The notes under the pieces are model-generated. The model was given only the letters and a program-made list of their open reading frames with translations. It did not search any database and was not told the DNA's origin. Position numbers and translations under genes: made by a program. Below, one piece after another: positions 11,881-24,310 of a DNA stretch of 64,000 nt. The DNA comes from Dasypus novemcinctus (taxonomy: Eukaryota; Chordata; Mammalia; Cingulata; Dasypodidae). Numbering within the stretch: the stretch's first letter is position 1; each line of letters begins with the position of its first letter. The stretch is from NCBI RefSeq assembly GCF_030445035.2, contig NC_080702.1:27978053-28042052 (forward strand), read 5' to 3'.

Positions 11881-12607
11881 AATTATTTTCATTAAAACAT
11901 CACCTGGAGATGAAGATGGTAGAGTAAGATGACCCAGGGTTCCATTCCCCCACAGAATCTCTAAACAATTAGTAAAACTGGCAGAACATCTTTTTAGGAG
12001 CCCCAGAAAACAGATAAAGGGGAGTACCAAATTAAGAAAAAGGCAACTTAAAAGGAGTAGGGAAATCCTAGTACCATTGCTGGTCCTTCCAACTCCCTGG
12101 CTCAGTCTAAAGCCAGCCTGTGTTCTCAGTGCAGGTTCCTGGTCCTGATTCTTGAGGAAGCAGAATAAACAATATGCACATACCAGGGTGGTGGTATATC
12201 TCTACCAATCTATCTGGTAGTCTGGAAAAAAAAGACTGAAGCAGCACACTGTTCTGTGGTTTGCCATCCTGGATCTTGCTCTGCTACAGAAGCAACTATA
12301 AGAAACATTCGAATTGCAGTAGCCTGGGGCAAAGGAATACTGGTTTTAAGATGCATATTAGAGTACGTGAGATTAGGGGGAAGACTATTTCAGAAGGAGA
12401 AGAGGGGCACTTGGATCTATGTAAATAGGGGAATTCCTAAGACCAGAAGCACATGAACAAGACAAGACATATGCTCAAAAAAGACTGAAGATGACCATAT
12501 TCTTTTGCCTTGGGCTGTTCATCAGGCTCACTGTTAGCATGGCTAAGTTCTGAAGGAGAGAACCAGCCAACACAGATCTAAAATGCAGATCTAAAATGCA
12601 AGGATTG

Positions 12608-13030
12608 GGCGGTGGACTTGGCCTAGTGGTTAGGGTGTCCGTCTACCACATGGGAGGTTCGCGGTTCAAACCCTGGGCCTCCTTGACCCATGTGGAGCTG
12701 GCCCATGCGCGGTGCTGATACGCACAGGGAGTGCCATGCCATGCAGGGGTGTCCCCCGCATAGGGGAGTCCCACGTGCAAGAAGTGAGCCCCATAGGGAG
12801 AGCGGTCCAGCGCAAAAGAAGGTGCAGCTTGCCCAGGAATGGTACCACACACACGAAGAATTGACACAACAAGATGACTCAACAAAAAGAAACACAGATT
12901 CCCGTGCTGCTGACAACAACAGAAGTGGACAAAGAAGATGCAGCAAATAGACACAGAGAACAGACAACCAGGGTGGGGGGGGGGAGGGGAGAGAAAGAAA
13001 TAAATCTTTAAAAAAATAAGAAAATAAAAT
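12608..13030 (+). repeat. DAS-III SINE with 15-bp target duplication
   Basis: Full-length copy with box A 'tggcctagtgg' and box B 'ggttcaaaccc'. It is flanked by 'aaaatgcaaggattg' at 12,593-12,607 and 13,031-13,045. Slightly more decayed than the copy at 9,009. Confidence 0.9.
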
Positions 13031-13555
13031 AAAATGCAAGGATTGTGAAAGATGTTTTGTCTGTTGGTTTTTTTAAACTCCTGGATTTCAATGAAATCTC
13101 GTTTATAATACTAGCTGGACACAAACTTAAGGAACAGACATCCTAAGGACTAAATTTGAGAATTAATGTTTTAAAATGTCCAGTGTGAAACACAAGATGA
13201 CAAAACTTATAAAGAAACAGGAAACTCTGACCCATCCAAAGAGCAAAAATAAAACATCAGCAATCGTTCACAAAGAAGACCAGACCTTGGATGTACCAGA
13301 TAAAGTTGTTTCTTTAAAAGGGTCTTCTTAAAGGAAAACATGGAAAAAGAACTAAGGAAAATGGGGAAAACAATATAGGGACAAAATAAGAATTTAAATA
13401 AAGACAGAATTTATTAAAAGCAAGGAAAAAAAAAATACTGGAGCTAAAGACCACAAAAATTTGAAATAAAAAATCTCTAGAGGGATTCAATAGAAGAATG
13501 AGGGAGCAAAATAATCAGTGAATTTGAAGATAAAACAGATATCAGTCTGAGGAGC

Positions 13556-13868
13556 TGTGATAGTTTGGAACTGTATATACCAGAGAAAATCATGTTCTTG
13601 AAGCTATTCTATTCTTTTGGATGTAAGACTATTGTAAGTAGGACCTTTCTGATAAGGTTACTTCAGTTAAGGCATGCCCCAGGGTGGGACTTAAACCTCT
13701 TACTGGAGTCCTTTATAGAGAATTAAGTTCAGACAAAGAGAAAGAAAGCCACAAAATAAGAAGCTGAAAGCCAGGAAACCCAGAAAAGAAGGGTGATACC
13801 AGCAGATGTCACCATGTGCTGTCCCATGTGGTAGAGGAGTCAATGATTGTTGGCAGCCAGTCTTTGGG
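13556..13868 (+). mobile_element. 3'-truncated MaLR-like LTR fragment
   Basis: It starts 'tgtgatagtttggaactgta' inside L1 ORF1 remnants and ends around 'gttggcagccag', a motif found internally in the other MaLR-like LTRs here. The downstream part of the LTR is missing. Confidence 0.5.
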
Positions 13869-14098
13869 AAGAAAGAAACAGGATAAAATCAAAGATCCAC
13901 ACAAAGACACACATAATCAAACTACTGAATACCAAAGATGAGAGAATCCTGAAGGTTGCAAGACAAAAGCAGTGTGTCATTTACAAGGTAGCCACCATAA
14001 GATTAAGTGCTGATTCTTTATCAAAAAACAAGAAAGTAACAGGCAACCAAGAATTTTATATCCAGCAAAACTGTCTTTCAAAAATGAGGGCAAATGGT

Positions 14099-14458
14099 AG
14101 TTGCTGAGGGCAGGGAGAGGGAAGAAGAGATGTGATGTGGGGGCATTTTTGGGACTTAGTGTTGTCGTAAATGATATTGCAGGGGACAGATACTGGATAT
14201 TACATATCCTGCCATAACCCACTGAATGGCCTGGGGGAGAGTGTAAACTACAATGTGAACTATAATCCATGCAGTGCAGCAGTGCTCCAAAATGTATTCA
14301 CCAAATGCAATGAATGTGCCACAATGATGAAAGAGGTTGTTGAGGGGGGAGGAGTGGGAGTGTGGGGTGTGGGATATGTGGGAACCTCTTATATTTTTTA
14401 ATGTAACATTTTTTTGTGATCTATGTATCTTTTAAAGAGACAATTAAAATAATTTTTT
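14099..14458 (+). mobile_element. 5'-truncated L1 3' end insertion
   Basis: The sequence matches the second 3'-end module at about 5,092-5,400, with the same G-rich tract and 'taatgtaacattt' ending, but carries different small changes. Flanks 'aaaaatgagggcaa' (14,080) and 'aaaaatgagggtaa' (14,459) differ at one base and are likely its target duplication. Confidence 0.7.
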
Positions 14459-15140
14459 AAAAATGAGGGTAAGAGGTAGGAGGGGCAAAATGGCAGCTGA
14501 GTAAGGAGCTCCACAAGTCAGCTCATCCTACAGGACATTAGTTATCACCCAGTGCTATCTAAAGTACCTGTTTCAGGTGCCCAGGAGACCAGAAGAGCAT
14601 ACTGCAACATCCTTGAAAGAATGGAAGGAGGAGACTGCCCACCTGCAGTTAAGCTGCACGAGTAGAACATTCCATGCTACAGTAGCTGGTGCACATCCTC
14701 CACTGGAGGCACAAGCTGCAGGGGGAGCTATTCCTTGATTGGGAGTTGCAAGCTCCATTTCCCAAAAATGGGGAAGAAAGAGACGGTTGACCTGACTTTG
14801 GCTACTTATTAGTAAATTAGGCTGGCTAAAGAATAATCTTAAGAACAGCTAAAGTTTGAACCTGTTCATGTCAGAAGGAGGCTGGTAGTCACCATTTTAA
14901 CTCCATCCCTGGCATGAGGGGAAGCACAGCTGATTGAAAATCACAGAGACAGTAGTGACTGACTTCTTTCCACTGCTTTCTACTGCAGCCCTAGCCTAGG
15001 CTCCAGCCCCACCTCCAGCAAGGAGGAAACTGGCAAATCACAGAGACAGTAGAGACTGACTTCTTTCTTTCCACTGCTCCAGTTCTACCTCCAGAAAGGA
15101 GGAAACTGTCAAAACCTGCACCAGCCTCTCTTGCTAACTC

Positions 15141-16563
15141 CAGGTACTTTCAGCCAGCAGCACGGACTGAATAGTTGGACACTTGTTCCATCCCCACACC
15201 CTAAGAGGATAGGATAGGAGCTGTGTTTCCTTGGCCTCTCTGAGCAACTGCAGGTCCTTTTGGTTCTCAAAAACTGGTTTGTTGAGCACCTTCAATCTCA
15301 TGTCTACCCCTCCTTTCCCATGGGATAGGAGGGGGCTGGTGTTTTTTTCAGCCTTTCTGGGCTACTGCAGGCACTTTTAGCGTGCGCAGACTGGATACTT
15401 GGACACCTGTCGCTCCACCCATGGCCACCCCCCTCCCATAGATAGGAGGGAACTGGTATTTCCTCAGCCTGTCTGTGCAATGACATGCCCTTTTGGTCTG
15501 CATGAACTTGACTATTGGGTGCCTGTGGCACCACCCACATCCCTGATAGAACAAGAGTGGGGCAGTGTTTCCCTAGCCTCTCTGGGTAACTGCAGGTGCT
15601 TTTGACCCACACAGACTGACTAGTTGGACAACTGTTGCTTCATCCCTATCCCCATCCCCAAGTAGGATAAGAGGGAAGCCGTGTTTCCTCAGACATTCCA
15701 GGAAGCTGCAGGTCCTTTGGCATGCAAGAACTAGACTGGTGGGTATCCCTCCAACAGGATAAGAGGGGGCTGGTGTTTCCTCAGCCTTTCCAGGCAATGG
15801 AAAGTACCTGTGGCCTACACAGAGTGAAGTACTGGGTGCCTGTGGATCCACCCCCACCCTCTAATAGCATAGCAGGGGGCTGGTGTTTCCTCAGCCTCTC
15901 TGGGCAATGACAGGCACTTTTGGCCTGCCCAGACTGGATGTTGGACACCCATGAACCCACCACCAACCCCAAATAGGATAGGAGGGTACTGGTGATTCCC
16001 CAGCCTCATCAGGCAATGGCAGCTTGCTTTCAGCCTACAAGGACTGAATTGATAGGTGCCTGTGGATCCACCAACACCCCCTAATAGGGCAGCAGGGGAC
16101 TGGTGTTTCCTCAGCCTCTCTGGGCAAGGGCAGGTACTTCTGGCCTACAAGGACTGAACTGTTGGGAGTCTATGAATCCATCCCCACCGAATAGGACAGG
16201 AGGGGGTTGGTAATTCCTCAGCCTCTCTAGGCAGTGGCAGGAACTTCTGGCCTAAATGACTGAACTGTTGGGCACCTGTGGTTCCATCCTCACTCCCTAA
16301 AGGGCAGGAGGGACAGTACTCCCTCAGCATCTCAGAGCAACTGGAGGTACATTTGACCCACATGGATTAGATTTTTGGGCACTCCAGAGGGTCTATCCCC
16401 TCCCCTGGCAGGGGAGGAGTGGGGCTGGTGCTATGTCACTCTACCTGGGCAACCGTGGTCATTTTGGACCTGCACAGCATAGACTGCTGCCCACATCTGC
16501 AGTTCCCCTGCCCCAGACAGGGGAGAAAAGGGGTGAGAAGCTTCATCAGGCTCTCAGGGCAAC
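15141..16563 (+). repeat. Tandem array, about 13 units of about 110 bp, in L1 5' UTR
   Basis: Each unit carries the ordered landmarks 'caggtacttttggcct', 'gactgaactgttgg', a C-rich segment with 'atccacccc', 'aggagggggctggtgtttcc' and 'tcagcctctctgggcaa'. Units range from about 90 to 117 bp and are diverged from each other. The array sits between an L1 5' start and ORF2 sequence, so I read it as a monomeric L1 promoter region. Confidence 0.75.
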
Positions 16564-17905
16564 TACCCAAAGCAATTTATAGATTCAACACCATCTCACT
16601 CAAAATTACATCAACCTTATTTGCAGAAATGGAAGAGCCAAACATCAAATATTTTGGAAGGGCAAGGGGCCCTGAATAGCTAAAGCCATCTTGAAAAAGA
16701 AGCTGGAAGATGAACACATCCCAATCTTAAATTTATTTCAAAGCCACAGTAAGCAAAACAGCACGGTACTGGCACAAGGACAGAATATTGACCAATGGAA
16801 TCAAATTGGGAGTTCAGAAATCATCTCTCACATTTATGGCCAACTGATTTTTGACAAGGGGACAGAGACCACTCAATTAGAAAGGAACAGACTCTTCAAC
16901 AAATGGTGCTGGGAAAACTTGTTCTCCATTTATAACAGAATGAAGGATGCGCTCTCCCTCACATCTTACACAAAAACCAACTTAAAATGGATCAAAGATA
17001 TAAACATAAGAGCCAGAACGATCAAATTCCTAGAAGAAAATGTAGGGAAGCATCTTTAGGACCTAGTGTTAGGCAATGGTTCCCTGGACTTTACACTCAA
17101 AGCACAAGCAAAAAGACAAGAAATAGTTAAATGGGATCTCATAAACTTTAAAAACTTTTGCTTCTCAAATGACTTTGTCATGAAAATAAAACAACCACCT
17201 ACACAATGGGAAAAATATTTGGAAACCACATATTCAATAAAGGTTTAATATCCAAATGTATAAAGGAATCCTTCACATTAATAACAAAAAGACAACCCAA
17301 TTGAAAAATGGGCAAAAGACTTGAATAGACGTCTCTCCAAAGAAGATATACAATGGCAAGAATGCACATGAAAAGATGCTCAACATCATTAGCCATCAGA
17401 GAAATGCAAATCAAGACCACAAAGGGATATCATTTCACACCCATTAGAATGGCTGCAATTAAAGACACAGAAAACAATACGTTTAGAGACAATGTGGAGA
17501 AATAAGAAAACTCATTCACTGATGGTGGCAATGTAAAATGGTACAGCTGCTGTGCAAGACAGTTTGGCAGTTCTTCAGAAAATACAGAACTAACATATGA
17601 CCCAGAAATCCCACTATTAGTGTATATACCCAGAAGAACTGAAAGTAGGTACTTGAACAGATATTTGCACACTGATGTTCATAGTGACATTATTCACAAT
17701 CACCAAAAGGTGGAAACAACCCAAGTGTCCATCAAGAGATGAATGGATAAACAAAATGTGGTATATACATACAATGGAATATTATTCGGCTGTAAGAAGA
17801 AATGAAGTCCTGATGCATACAACATGGATGAACCTGGGAGACATCATGTTGAATGAAATAAGCCAGACACAAAAGCATAAATATTGCATAATTTCAATAA
17901 TATGA
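16564..17905 (+). pseudogene. L1 ORF2 C-terminal pseudogene
   Basis: L1 ORF2p is the endonuclease/reverse transcriptase. Only the region after the RT domain is present: '[10 protein letters not shown]' (16,900), 'KTNLKWIKDINIRA' (16,975), 'FKNFCFSNDF' (17,150), and the end '[20 protein letters not shown]' with 'MEYYSAVRRNE' (17,700-17,820). The frame is broken into at least three pieces. Confidence 0.85.
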
Positions 17906-18555
17906 ACTAAATATAGTTAACAAACTCATGGAGTTAATATCTTTAATACAGGTTAACAGAAGATAGAATGAGAGCAGAAGACTGATGCTTAATTTGTACA
18001 GAATTTTTAATAAAGTTGATTGTAAATGTTTGGAAATGAATAGAGGTGATGGGAGCATATTATCATGAATGTAATTAACAGCACTGAGTTGTGCGTTTGA
18101 TTGTAGTTGAAAGGGGAAGTTTAGAATCTTGTATGTCATTAGAAAGAAAGCTAGAAGATGAAACATGGGATTATATACAATAGTGAACCCTGTTGTGAAC
18201 AATGAATGTGGTTAATAGAACAAACAGAATATTCTTCCATGAACTAGAACAAATGTATACCACTATAACAAGGTAGTGGTATATGGAAAAAATATACCTA
18301 ATACAAACAATGGAATATAGGTAACATTAATATTTTAATACTCTTCCATATATTGTAACAAAGGTACCACACCACTAAGTGTCAATAATAAAGGGTTGTA
18401 AGAGTTTTGGGTGTTTCTTTTTGGAGCAATGGTAATGTTCTAAAATTGACTGTAGTAAGGAAAGCATAACTTTGTGATTATAATGAGAGCCACTGATTGT
18501 ACATTTTGAATGGGTTGCATGGTGTGTGAATAAACTGCTTAAAAAAACCACAGTG

Positions 18556-19330
18556 TTATACCACTTTTTACACTCACTAGGAGAGATTATTTTTAAAAAA
18601 ACAAAAGTATTGGAGAGGAAACAGAGAAATTAGAACCCTAATACATTGGTGGGATTATAAAATGGTGTGGTCACTGTGAAAATCAACTTGGCAGTTCCTC
18701 TTAAAATTGAACATAGAATTATCATATGACCCATCAATCACACTTCTAGGTACATGTGTAAAATAACCGAAAGCAGGGACTCACATATTTGTACAATGAT
18801 GTTCATAGTTGCATTATTCACAATAGGCAAAAGGTGGAAGCAACCCAAGTGCCCATCAATAAATGAATGGATACACAAAATTGTGGTATATACATATACA
18901 TACAATAGAATATTATTCAGCCATAAAATGGAATGAAGTTCTGAAACATGCTACATCATGGATGATCCTTGAAGATATCATGTAGAAGGGAATAATCCAG
19001 ACACAAATGGACAAATACTACATGATTTCACTTGTATGAAATACCTAGAATAAGCAAATTCATATGGACAGAAAGTAGATACAGGTTACTAAGTACTAAG
19101 GGGTTGAGGGGTGGGAATTATTGCTTAATAGGTACAGAGATTCTATACCTGGAGAAGTTTTGGTATTGGATGGTGGTGGCACAATATTGTGAATGTAGTT
19201 AATATTATGAATTGTACCCAGTGCAGTGGTTAAAATGGGAAAATTTTACATTTTATGACTTTGTTAGCATAAAGGTGAATATAATTTAAAACAAAAACAA
19301 AAACAAGCAAAAAAAACAAAACAAAAAAGT
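18556..19330 (+). mobile_element. Old L1: end of ORF2 and 3' UTR
   Basis: The final ORF2 block is readable ('FTIGKRWKQPKCPSINEWIH', 18,820-18,880). It is followed by an old-type 3' UTR with 'tattggatggtggtggcaca' and an A-rich end. It is more diverged than its neighbour. Confidence 0.75.
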
Positions 19331-19940
19331 CAATAGGCCAACCCTATGTAAGGAGATAGTAACGGTTTGGAAGAACCAAAGGCAGGGCCAGCCTTTGCCT
19401 TTTGTGGGGAACTGAGATCTTACTGGATTTGTCAATAAAAAAGCAAAGTTTGTTATTATTCACACACACACACAATCAGAGTAAAATTTAATTTGACCCA
19501 CTCCTCAAAACCATCACTACATATATTATCAGTTTCTCTTAAAGTTATAGAGCTATTAAAATAAAAAAGAAAATAAAAAACTTCACCTTGATATGTCACG
19601 TATGTAGGTCTAACTTGAAATTAACATCAAATGCAGGGAACAAAAGAAGGTGTGAAATAACATCAGGGCTGTTATAACTAAAAAAATTTTTTGCATGCTG
19701 CCTTGGTATCTATCTTACTTCGGCTAAGCCATCTGCCTCTACACTGACCTCTGGCCTAGTTAATAAGCAGCTTTCCAGTTCTGGGGCATAAAACTCCCCA
19801 AAAGAAAAAATTCACATCTTTAGCTACCACCCACGCCACCCACACACCTCACCCAAAACCCACAGCTGGTCCCAAAGGATAAGCTCATCATCCTTACTGC
19901 TCTCAGTCCTCCAGGCCCTTTCCTTTTCCATATGCCTTTG
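19330..19940. other. Unique-looking sequence, nothing recognised
   Basis: A short CA run lies near 19,461-19,473. No gene-like frame or repeat landmark is visible. Confidence 0.4.
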
Positions 19941-19947
19941 CTTTAAC

Positions 19948-20139
19948 CAGGGTTTCTTAACAAGGCGTCTGTGAACTTGAGTTGAAATTCAAAAAAACAT
20001 ATTCTTGTGGGGACGTGTTGGTGTAGGTGTGATATATTTATTAAATAACACACAGTATAGTGTGGACTGAGTAAGGGGTCCATGGTTTTCATCCGACTGG
20101 CAAAGGGGTCCATGGAACAAAAAAGGTTAAGAATTCCTG
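19948..20139. mobile_element. hAT-like MITE
   Basis: The 192-bp element has terminal inverted repeats 'cagggtttcttaac' (19,948) and 'gttaagaattcctg' (20,126-20,139), matching at 12 of 14 positions. It is flanked by 'ctttaac' and 'ctttaaac', compatible with a decayed 8-bp target duplication. Internal sequence is non-coding and includes 'aggggtccatgg' twice. Confidence 0.5.
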
Positions 20140-21690
20140 CTTTAAACTAACCAATCCTTGACTTCCACAGAAAATCTTCTAGCTCCATTCCTGGACACAA
20201 TAAAGGGACAAGCCCACAGGTCCCACTCACTCTGTGTGCTCCCCACCCTGCTGGCTGAGCCCCCTAAGCTGATCACGCTTCCCATCGACCCCTTATAGCC
20301 CACCCTTCTCTCTGGGACCTGTGAGTTACACACTATCTTTTCTTATGCATTATGGTCTCAGTTTCCCTTTGTGTCATACCTGACCGCCACCAAATCTAAA
20401 ATCCAACTTTAATTCAAAACAAGGGCAGTATAATTAAAAAAACAACCATTTCCTTGAAATTTTCAATGTAATCTATACATTCAACAAACAAATTACAAAG
20501 AAAAATATATGATGTGGATAATAAAGATTAAAATACACTAGCGGACACAAAGGACAAATCAATATATTGAAATATATGAATCTTACTAAATCCCCAAATG
20601 AGCCAACAGCAAACTTTATATAAATTATGGCATTAGGTAGGGAAATTGACCACTACTTATATATTTATTTAAATATTATTTAATTAAATATTAAATATTA
20701 AGGGTAATTGTTCTTTCTTTCCCTTTTTTTTTTTTAAAAGATAAATAGGTCACATAAAATAACTTCATTTTTACCTGTGGTAATAGCATTGTAGTTATGT
20801 CGAAAAAAGCAGATGTATTTCAAAATATTCATGGATTAACGATATCTCAGAATTGCTTAAATAAGCATATAAGATTTTATGATACCATTTTTATTTCATA
20901 AAAGGAGGGCTACTTAAGGAAAGGAATTTGGGGGTAGAGTCTCCTTAATTATGAGACATAATGAAGTCCCAGCTCTCAAACAATAGTGTAATGGTATTGA
21001 TTATTGATCCTATTATTTCCATCCTCTGTGAAACAATCTAGCATTTTCCTCATGGTGCAAAGAGCATAATTCTCTCCTTTGCACTGGGCTACATGATTTG
21101 CTTGAGACAATGTTTTGAGCAAATTGTATGGGACAAAGGCCTGCAATGTACCTGTACAACTGGCTTCCCTTCGCTCTTGAGGTCTTTTATGCATAAGGAC
21201 ACTTACCCCAGGTAGCTGCTGTCCATTCAGCTATCCTACACTTTCTGCTAAAGCAAAGGCACCACAGTAGACTTGGAAACTCATTGCCTATAATAGACAA
21301 ATCCAAGCCAACCCCCAGATCATAGCACATTAGAATGTATACTTAGTGCAGCAAGCAACAAGCTAATAGTAGTTTACACAATTTTTGTTAATATCATAGG
21401 AAACATGCCATAACTAAGGAAAAACCATGGGCTCTCTTAGGTCAGCGAAGCTCTGGTAAGTCAGAGAAGGGAAAGAATGTCTAACTGGCAAGGGATCAAG
21501 ATGTCTTCATGCAGGAATTATTCCTAGTTCCTTGCATTACCTTATTTTAGCCAAGTAAAAACAAGAATTTGAAATGTTTGAAAACAGTCTTTCTAAAATA
21601 GTACAAGAAATTTAAACTCATTTTCCAAAAATTGAGTAAATTCCTACTAAAGAATAAACTGTTTATATTCCTGCCATGTAGTAGTTGCTC
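20140..21690. other. Mostly unique sequence
   Basis: The part at 20,140-20,420 is GC-richer with 'aataaa' near 20,199 and could be an old LTR, but I cannot place it. The rest is AT-rich without recognisable features. Confidence 0.35.
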
Positions 21691-21699
21691 TTTGACGTC

Positions 21700-21961
21700 T
21701 GTTATGGGTTGAATTTGTCACCCAAAAAGATATGTCTTATTTGTAAACTGGTCTTATGGTGCCATAAACCAAGTAACAGTCAGAAGCTAGGAGGAGGTAA
21801 GGAAGGAACTTCTCCTAAAGCCTTCAGAGAGGTTGCCTCTGCTGACACCTTGACTTTAGACTGCTCTCTCCACTCCAGAACTGTGAGAAAATAAAGTTCT
21901 GTTGCATTAAGTCACTTAGTTTGTGGTGCTTTGTTACAGCAGCCCTAAGGAAACTAATACA
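21700..21961 (+). mobile_element. MaLR-type LTR
   Basis: It starts 'tgttatgggttgaatttg' and ends 'cagcagccctaaggaaactaataca', with 'gaactgtgagaaaataaa' as the polyadenylation region. These are diagnostic of MLT1/MST-like LTRs. It is short, so internally deleted. Confidence 0.75.
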
Positions 21962-22211
21962 ATTACCTATGGGAAAAGCAGCCATTCACAGGGCATGGGG
22001 AACCACCTGACATTCAGTGCACCTGTGAGACTGATTTTGATGTCGATTGTGTAATTTGTCTAAAATATTGTGTCATATGACAATTATCATTCAAGAGTTT
22101 ATCTGGTGGAGCTATTGCAGGTATTGGAAACCTAGAGTAAATGTTAAGATATTTGGAAAAATATTTGGCTGAGAGAAAATCCTTTGAAGTAGTCTAAACT
22201 GCTAAGCTATG

Positions 22212-22594
22212 TGCTGGGGAATCATGTCCTACAAAAGGCAAGTTCAAGTACAAACCTCCTGCCCTACAGGTGCCAATCAATTTATAAAAAGGATCTTTGA
22301 AGATGACTTTATTGAAGTTTGACAAAACTGAATGAGAGCAGGCCTTAATCCAATGTGGCTAAAGTCATTATAAGTAAAGGAAATTAGACTTGGAAATCAG
22401 TAGAAGCCAGAGTGAAAAATTGCCACATGACAGAGGACTGCCATCACCAGAACGCTGTATTTGGAAAAATCATGGCCTTGCCAACACTTTGACTTTGGAC
22501 TTTCAGCCTCCAAAGCTGTAAGCCAATAAATTGCTGTTGTTAAAGTAAACCCATTCTGTGGGATTTGTCATAGCAGCCCTGGCAAACTAAGACA
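22212..22594 (+). mobile_element. MLT1-like LTR
   Basis: The end 'gcagccctggcaaactaagaca', preceded by 'aagctgtaagccaataaatt', is typical of MaLR LTRs. The 5' end near 'tgctggggaatcatgtcc' is approximate. Confidence 0.7.
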
Positions 22595-22599
22595 GGATA

Positions 22600-23290
22600 C
22601 CATGCTGTTAAAGTAGGAGTTAGTACTCTATGAAATACTGGAGCCTATACAAAATTAATACAAATGAATCTGATATGTTTTGGAAGAATTTAGTATTAAA
22701 TAACTATCTTCTTAACAACAATCAACTTATTAAAGATTAAATACAACTCATAAGTCCACCCAGGCCTGATGAGTGTTTCAGTTATAGTACACACAGACTG
22801 GGAAACGTACAAAAAGAGGATGATCACAGCCATGCACTGAGACACACTCAAAGACTCCTGCCAAGACAACAGTCCACCACTCAGACACAAAAACCCACCC
22901 AGATATATACACAGAACCCTGCAGAAAGACCGATAAAATCACACAAACCATGCCCCTGTGACATGCAGGTTGCGGTCTACACACAAACTCAAAAACAAAT
23001 CCTGAGAGATGATGGCCCCCTGAGACTCCAACAGATGTGCCCTGAGGCACACACAGCCTGGACCCCCGTCAACCCTCCCCAGCTTACTCTCCCTGCTTAA
23101 ACTTAACCGTCATCTGATACACTGTATATTTTCTTTCTAGTCTTGTTTCTTGTCTTCTACAATGTTAACTTCAAGGGGACAAATTCGTTCACTGCAGCAC
23201 CTAAGAGAAGGCCTGTTACACAAGAGGAGATGAGCACTTTTTGAATAACTGGGTTCTAACTCTTACAACACATATTCTCTGAGGTTTTAC
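22600..23290. other. Unique-looking sequence upstream of CpG island
   Basis: CA-rich purine/pyrimidine-skewed sequence at 22,780-23,060 with no recognised feature. Open frames on the minus strand here (22,696-23,050) reflect low stop density, not a known protein. Confidence 0.35.
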
Positions 23291-23339
23291 ACAAACCTCA
23301 TCCTAGGCCAAAATCCACTTCTTCAGTGAATTTTCCTCT

Positions 23340-24310
23340 CGCCCATCCCCAGTGTGACAGAAGGGTGTCTCCCGGCTGCCAAACAAAATTCCTCAAAGGA
23401 GGGTACTCGCGCTGTCCTGACAGGGCGACTTCATACCTTCTGAGCCCATATACCACTAAAAGCCCCGCTCCACAAGAACCACAAAAGGAAAGCCGGAAGT
23501 GACAATCGGGGCCCAAATGGCTGGCATTATGATGTTCCAGCTCCTCACGCTGGTATAGAATTCTTACAGAAACGCACCCCTCACTATTTGACCCTTTGAC
23601 ACTTGGCTTTCAGGGGGGCAGCAGTGGTATCCATCGTCTCCTCAGCCACTACGTCCCCTCCTGCGGTCCCCTCGGTAACCATCACTTTCACTAATGGATC
23701 CTCACCCGTCCATGACCCCCAACATCGACCCAAAACCTTCGCTTTCTCACCGAGAGACCCTGAGCGCCTCTGGTATTGGGACGGCGGGCGGACCGCCAGA
23801 GTCCTGACCGCAGAGAAACCACTTCCGGCGCTCAAGGAAGGACGTAAAAGCGACGCCAGGGTGGGCGGGGCCGTGACCGGCATCATTTCCGCTCTGCCCC
23901 TTCAGCGAAGATCCAGCCGGGTCTCCACCTCCTGAGCCTGCACACGGCACCAAAGGCCGGAACCCGACTTAGAGGTGGGTCGCATTGCATGCCGGGAGTC
24001 ATCTGACCCGCTGGGCTTCCGGCCTTGGAAGAGCCTTCTGCTGAGCTCGCCATTCCTACAGGGAGCGCGCCGGAGCTCCGCGTGGTGGGCCGAGTCCCCG
24101 GGAGAAGAGGGCACCTGCGGCAGCTAGGAGGCTCTGAAAAGCCGCCCTGGAGCAGTAAAGATGAGGCAGGCGCTGAGGTGGAGAGGCCTCTGCCTGGTCA
24201 GCGCATGTGCAGATGAAGACTGCAGGCCTGAGTGTGGGAGCATCGGCGCAGTTGAATGGGGACTATAGGCAGGAATCCGCGTGGGTGCCGCCTATGGGCA
24301 GGCCATGGCA
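23340..24310. promoter_or_regulatory. CpG island, probable bidirectional promoter
   Basis: This is the strongest CpG concentration outside mobile elements. It contains several ETS-type sites ('ccggaagt' on either strand near 23,494 and 23,823; 'gcttccgg' at 24,014), a GC box-like 'gggtgggcggggcc' (23,858), a 'gcatgccgggag' motif of the ZNF143/SBS kind (23,986) and a palindromic CRE 'tgacgtca' (24,324-24,331). On the minus strand a strong donor-like 'tctctcg|gtgaga' lies at 23,751/23,750, consistent with a non-coding first exon (about 23,751-23,890). No downstream exon could be joined to it within the window. This layout is common for KRAB zinc-finger genes. Confidence 0.65.

Larger units (their letters stand above)
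11890..14098 (+). mobile_element. Old L1: 5' UTR and ORF1, with nested insertions
   Basis: The start 'gatgaagatggtagagtaag' and 'aatctctaaacaattagtaa' look like an L1 5' UTR. ORF1 remnants run from about 13,200 to 14,098 and include the C-terminal domain ('ERILKVARQKQCVIYK', 'IRLSADSLSKN') at 13,940-14,040. The element is split by a DAS-III SINE (12,608-13,030) and an LTR fragment (13,556-13,868). An L1 3' end abuts it at 14,099. Confidence 0.7.
14473..18545 (+). mobile_element. L1 with tandem-monomer 5' UTR, internally deleted
   Basis: A 5' UTR-like start ('ggcaaaatggcagctgagta') leads into about 13 tandem units (15,141-16,563). The sequence then passes directly into late ORF2 (from about 16,564) and a 3' UTR ending near 18,545 in 'aataaactgctt' plus A-rich sequence. 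ORF1 and the first two thirds of ORF2 are absent. This is either an internal deletion or two L1 pieces lying side by side. Confidence 0.65.

Noticed and set aside
23584-23886. 100-codon minus-strand frame with a transit-peptide-like start
   Set aside because: It runs straight through a strong splice donor at 23,751, and no mitochondrial protein is recognised. More likely a non-coding first exon.
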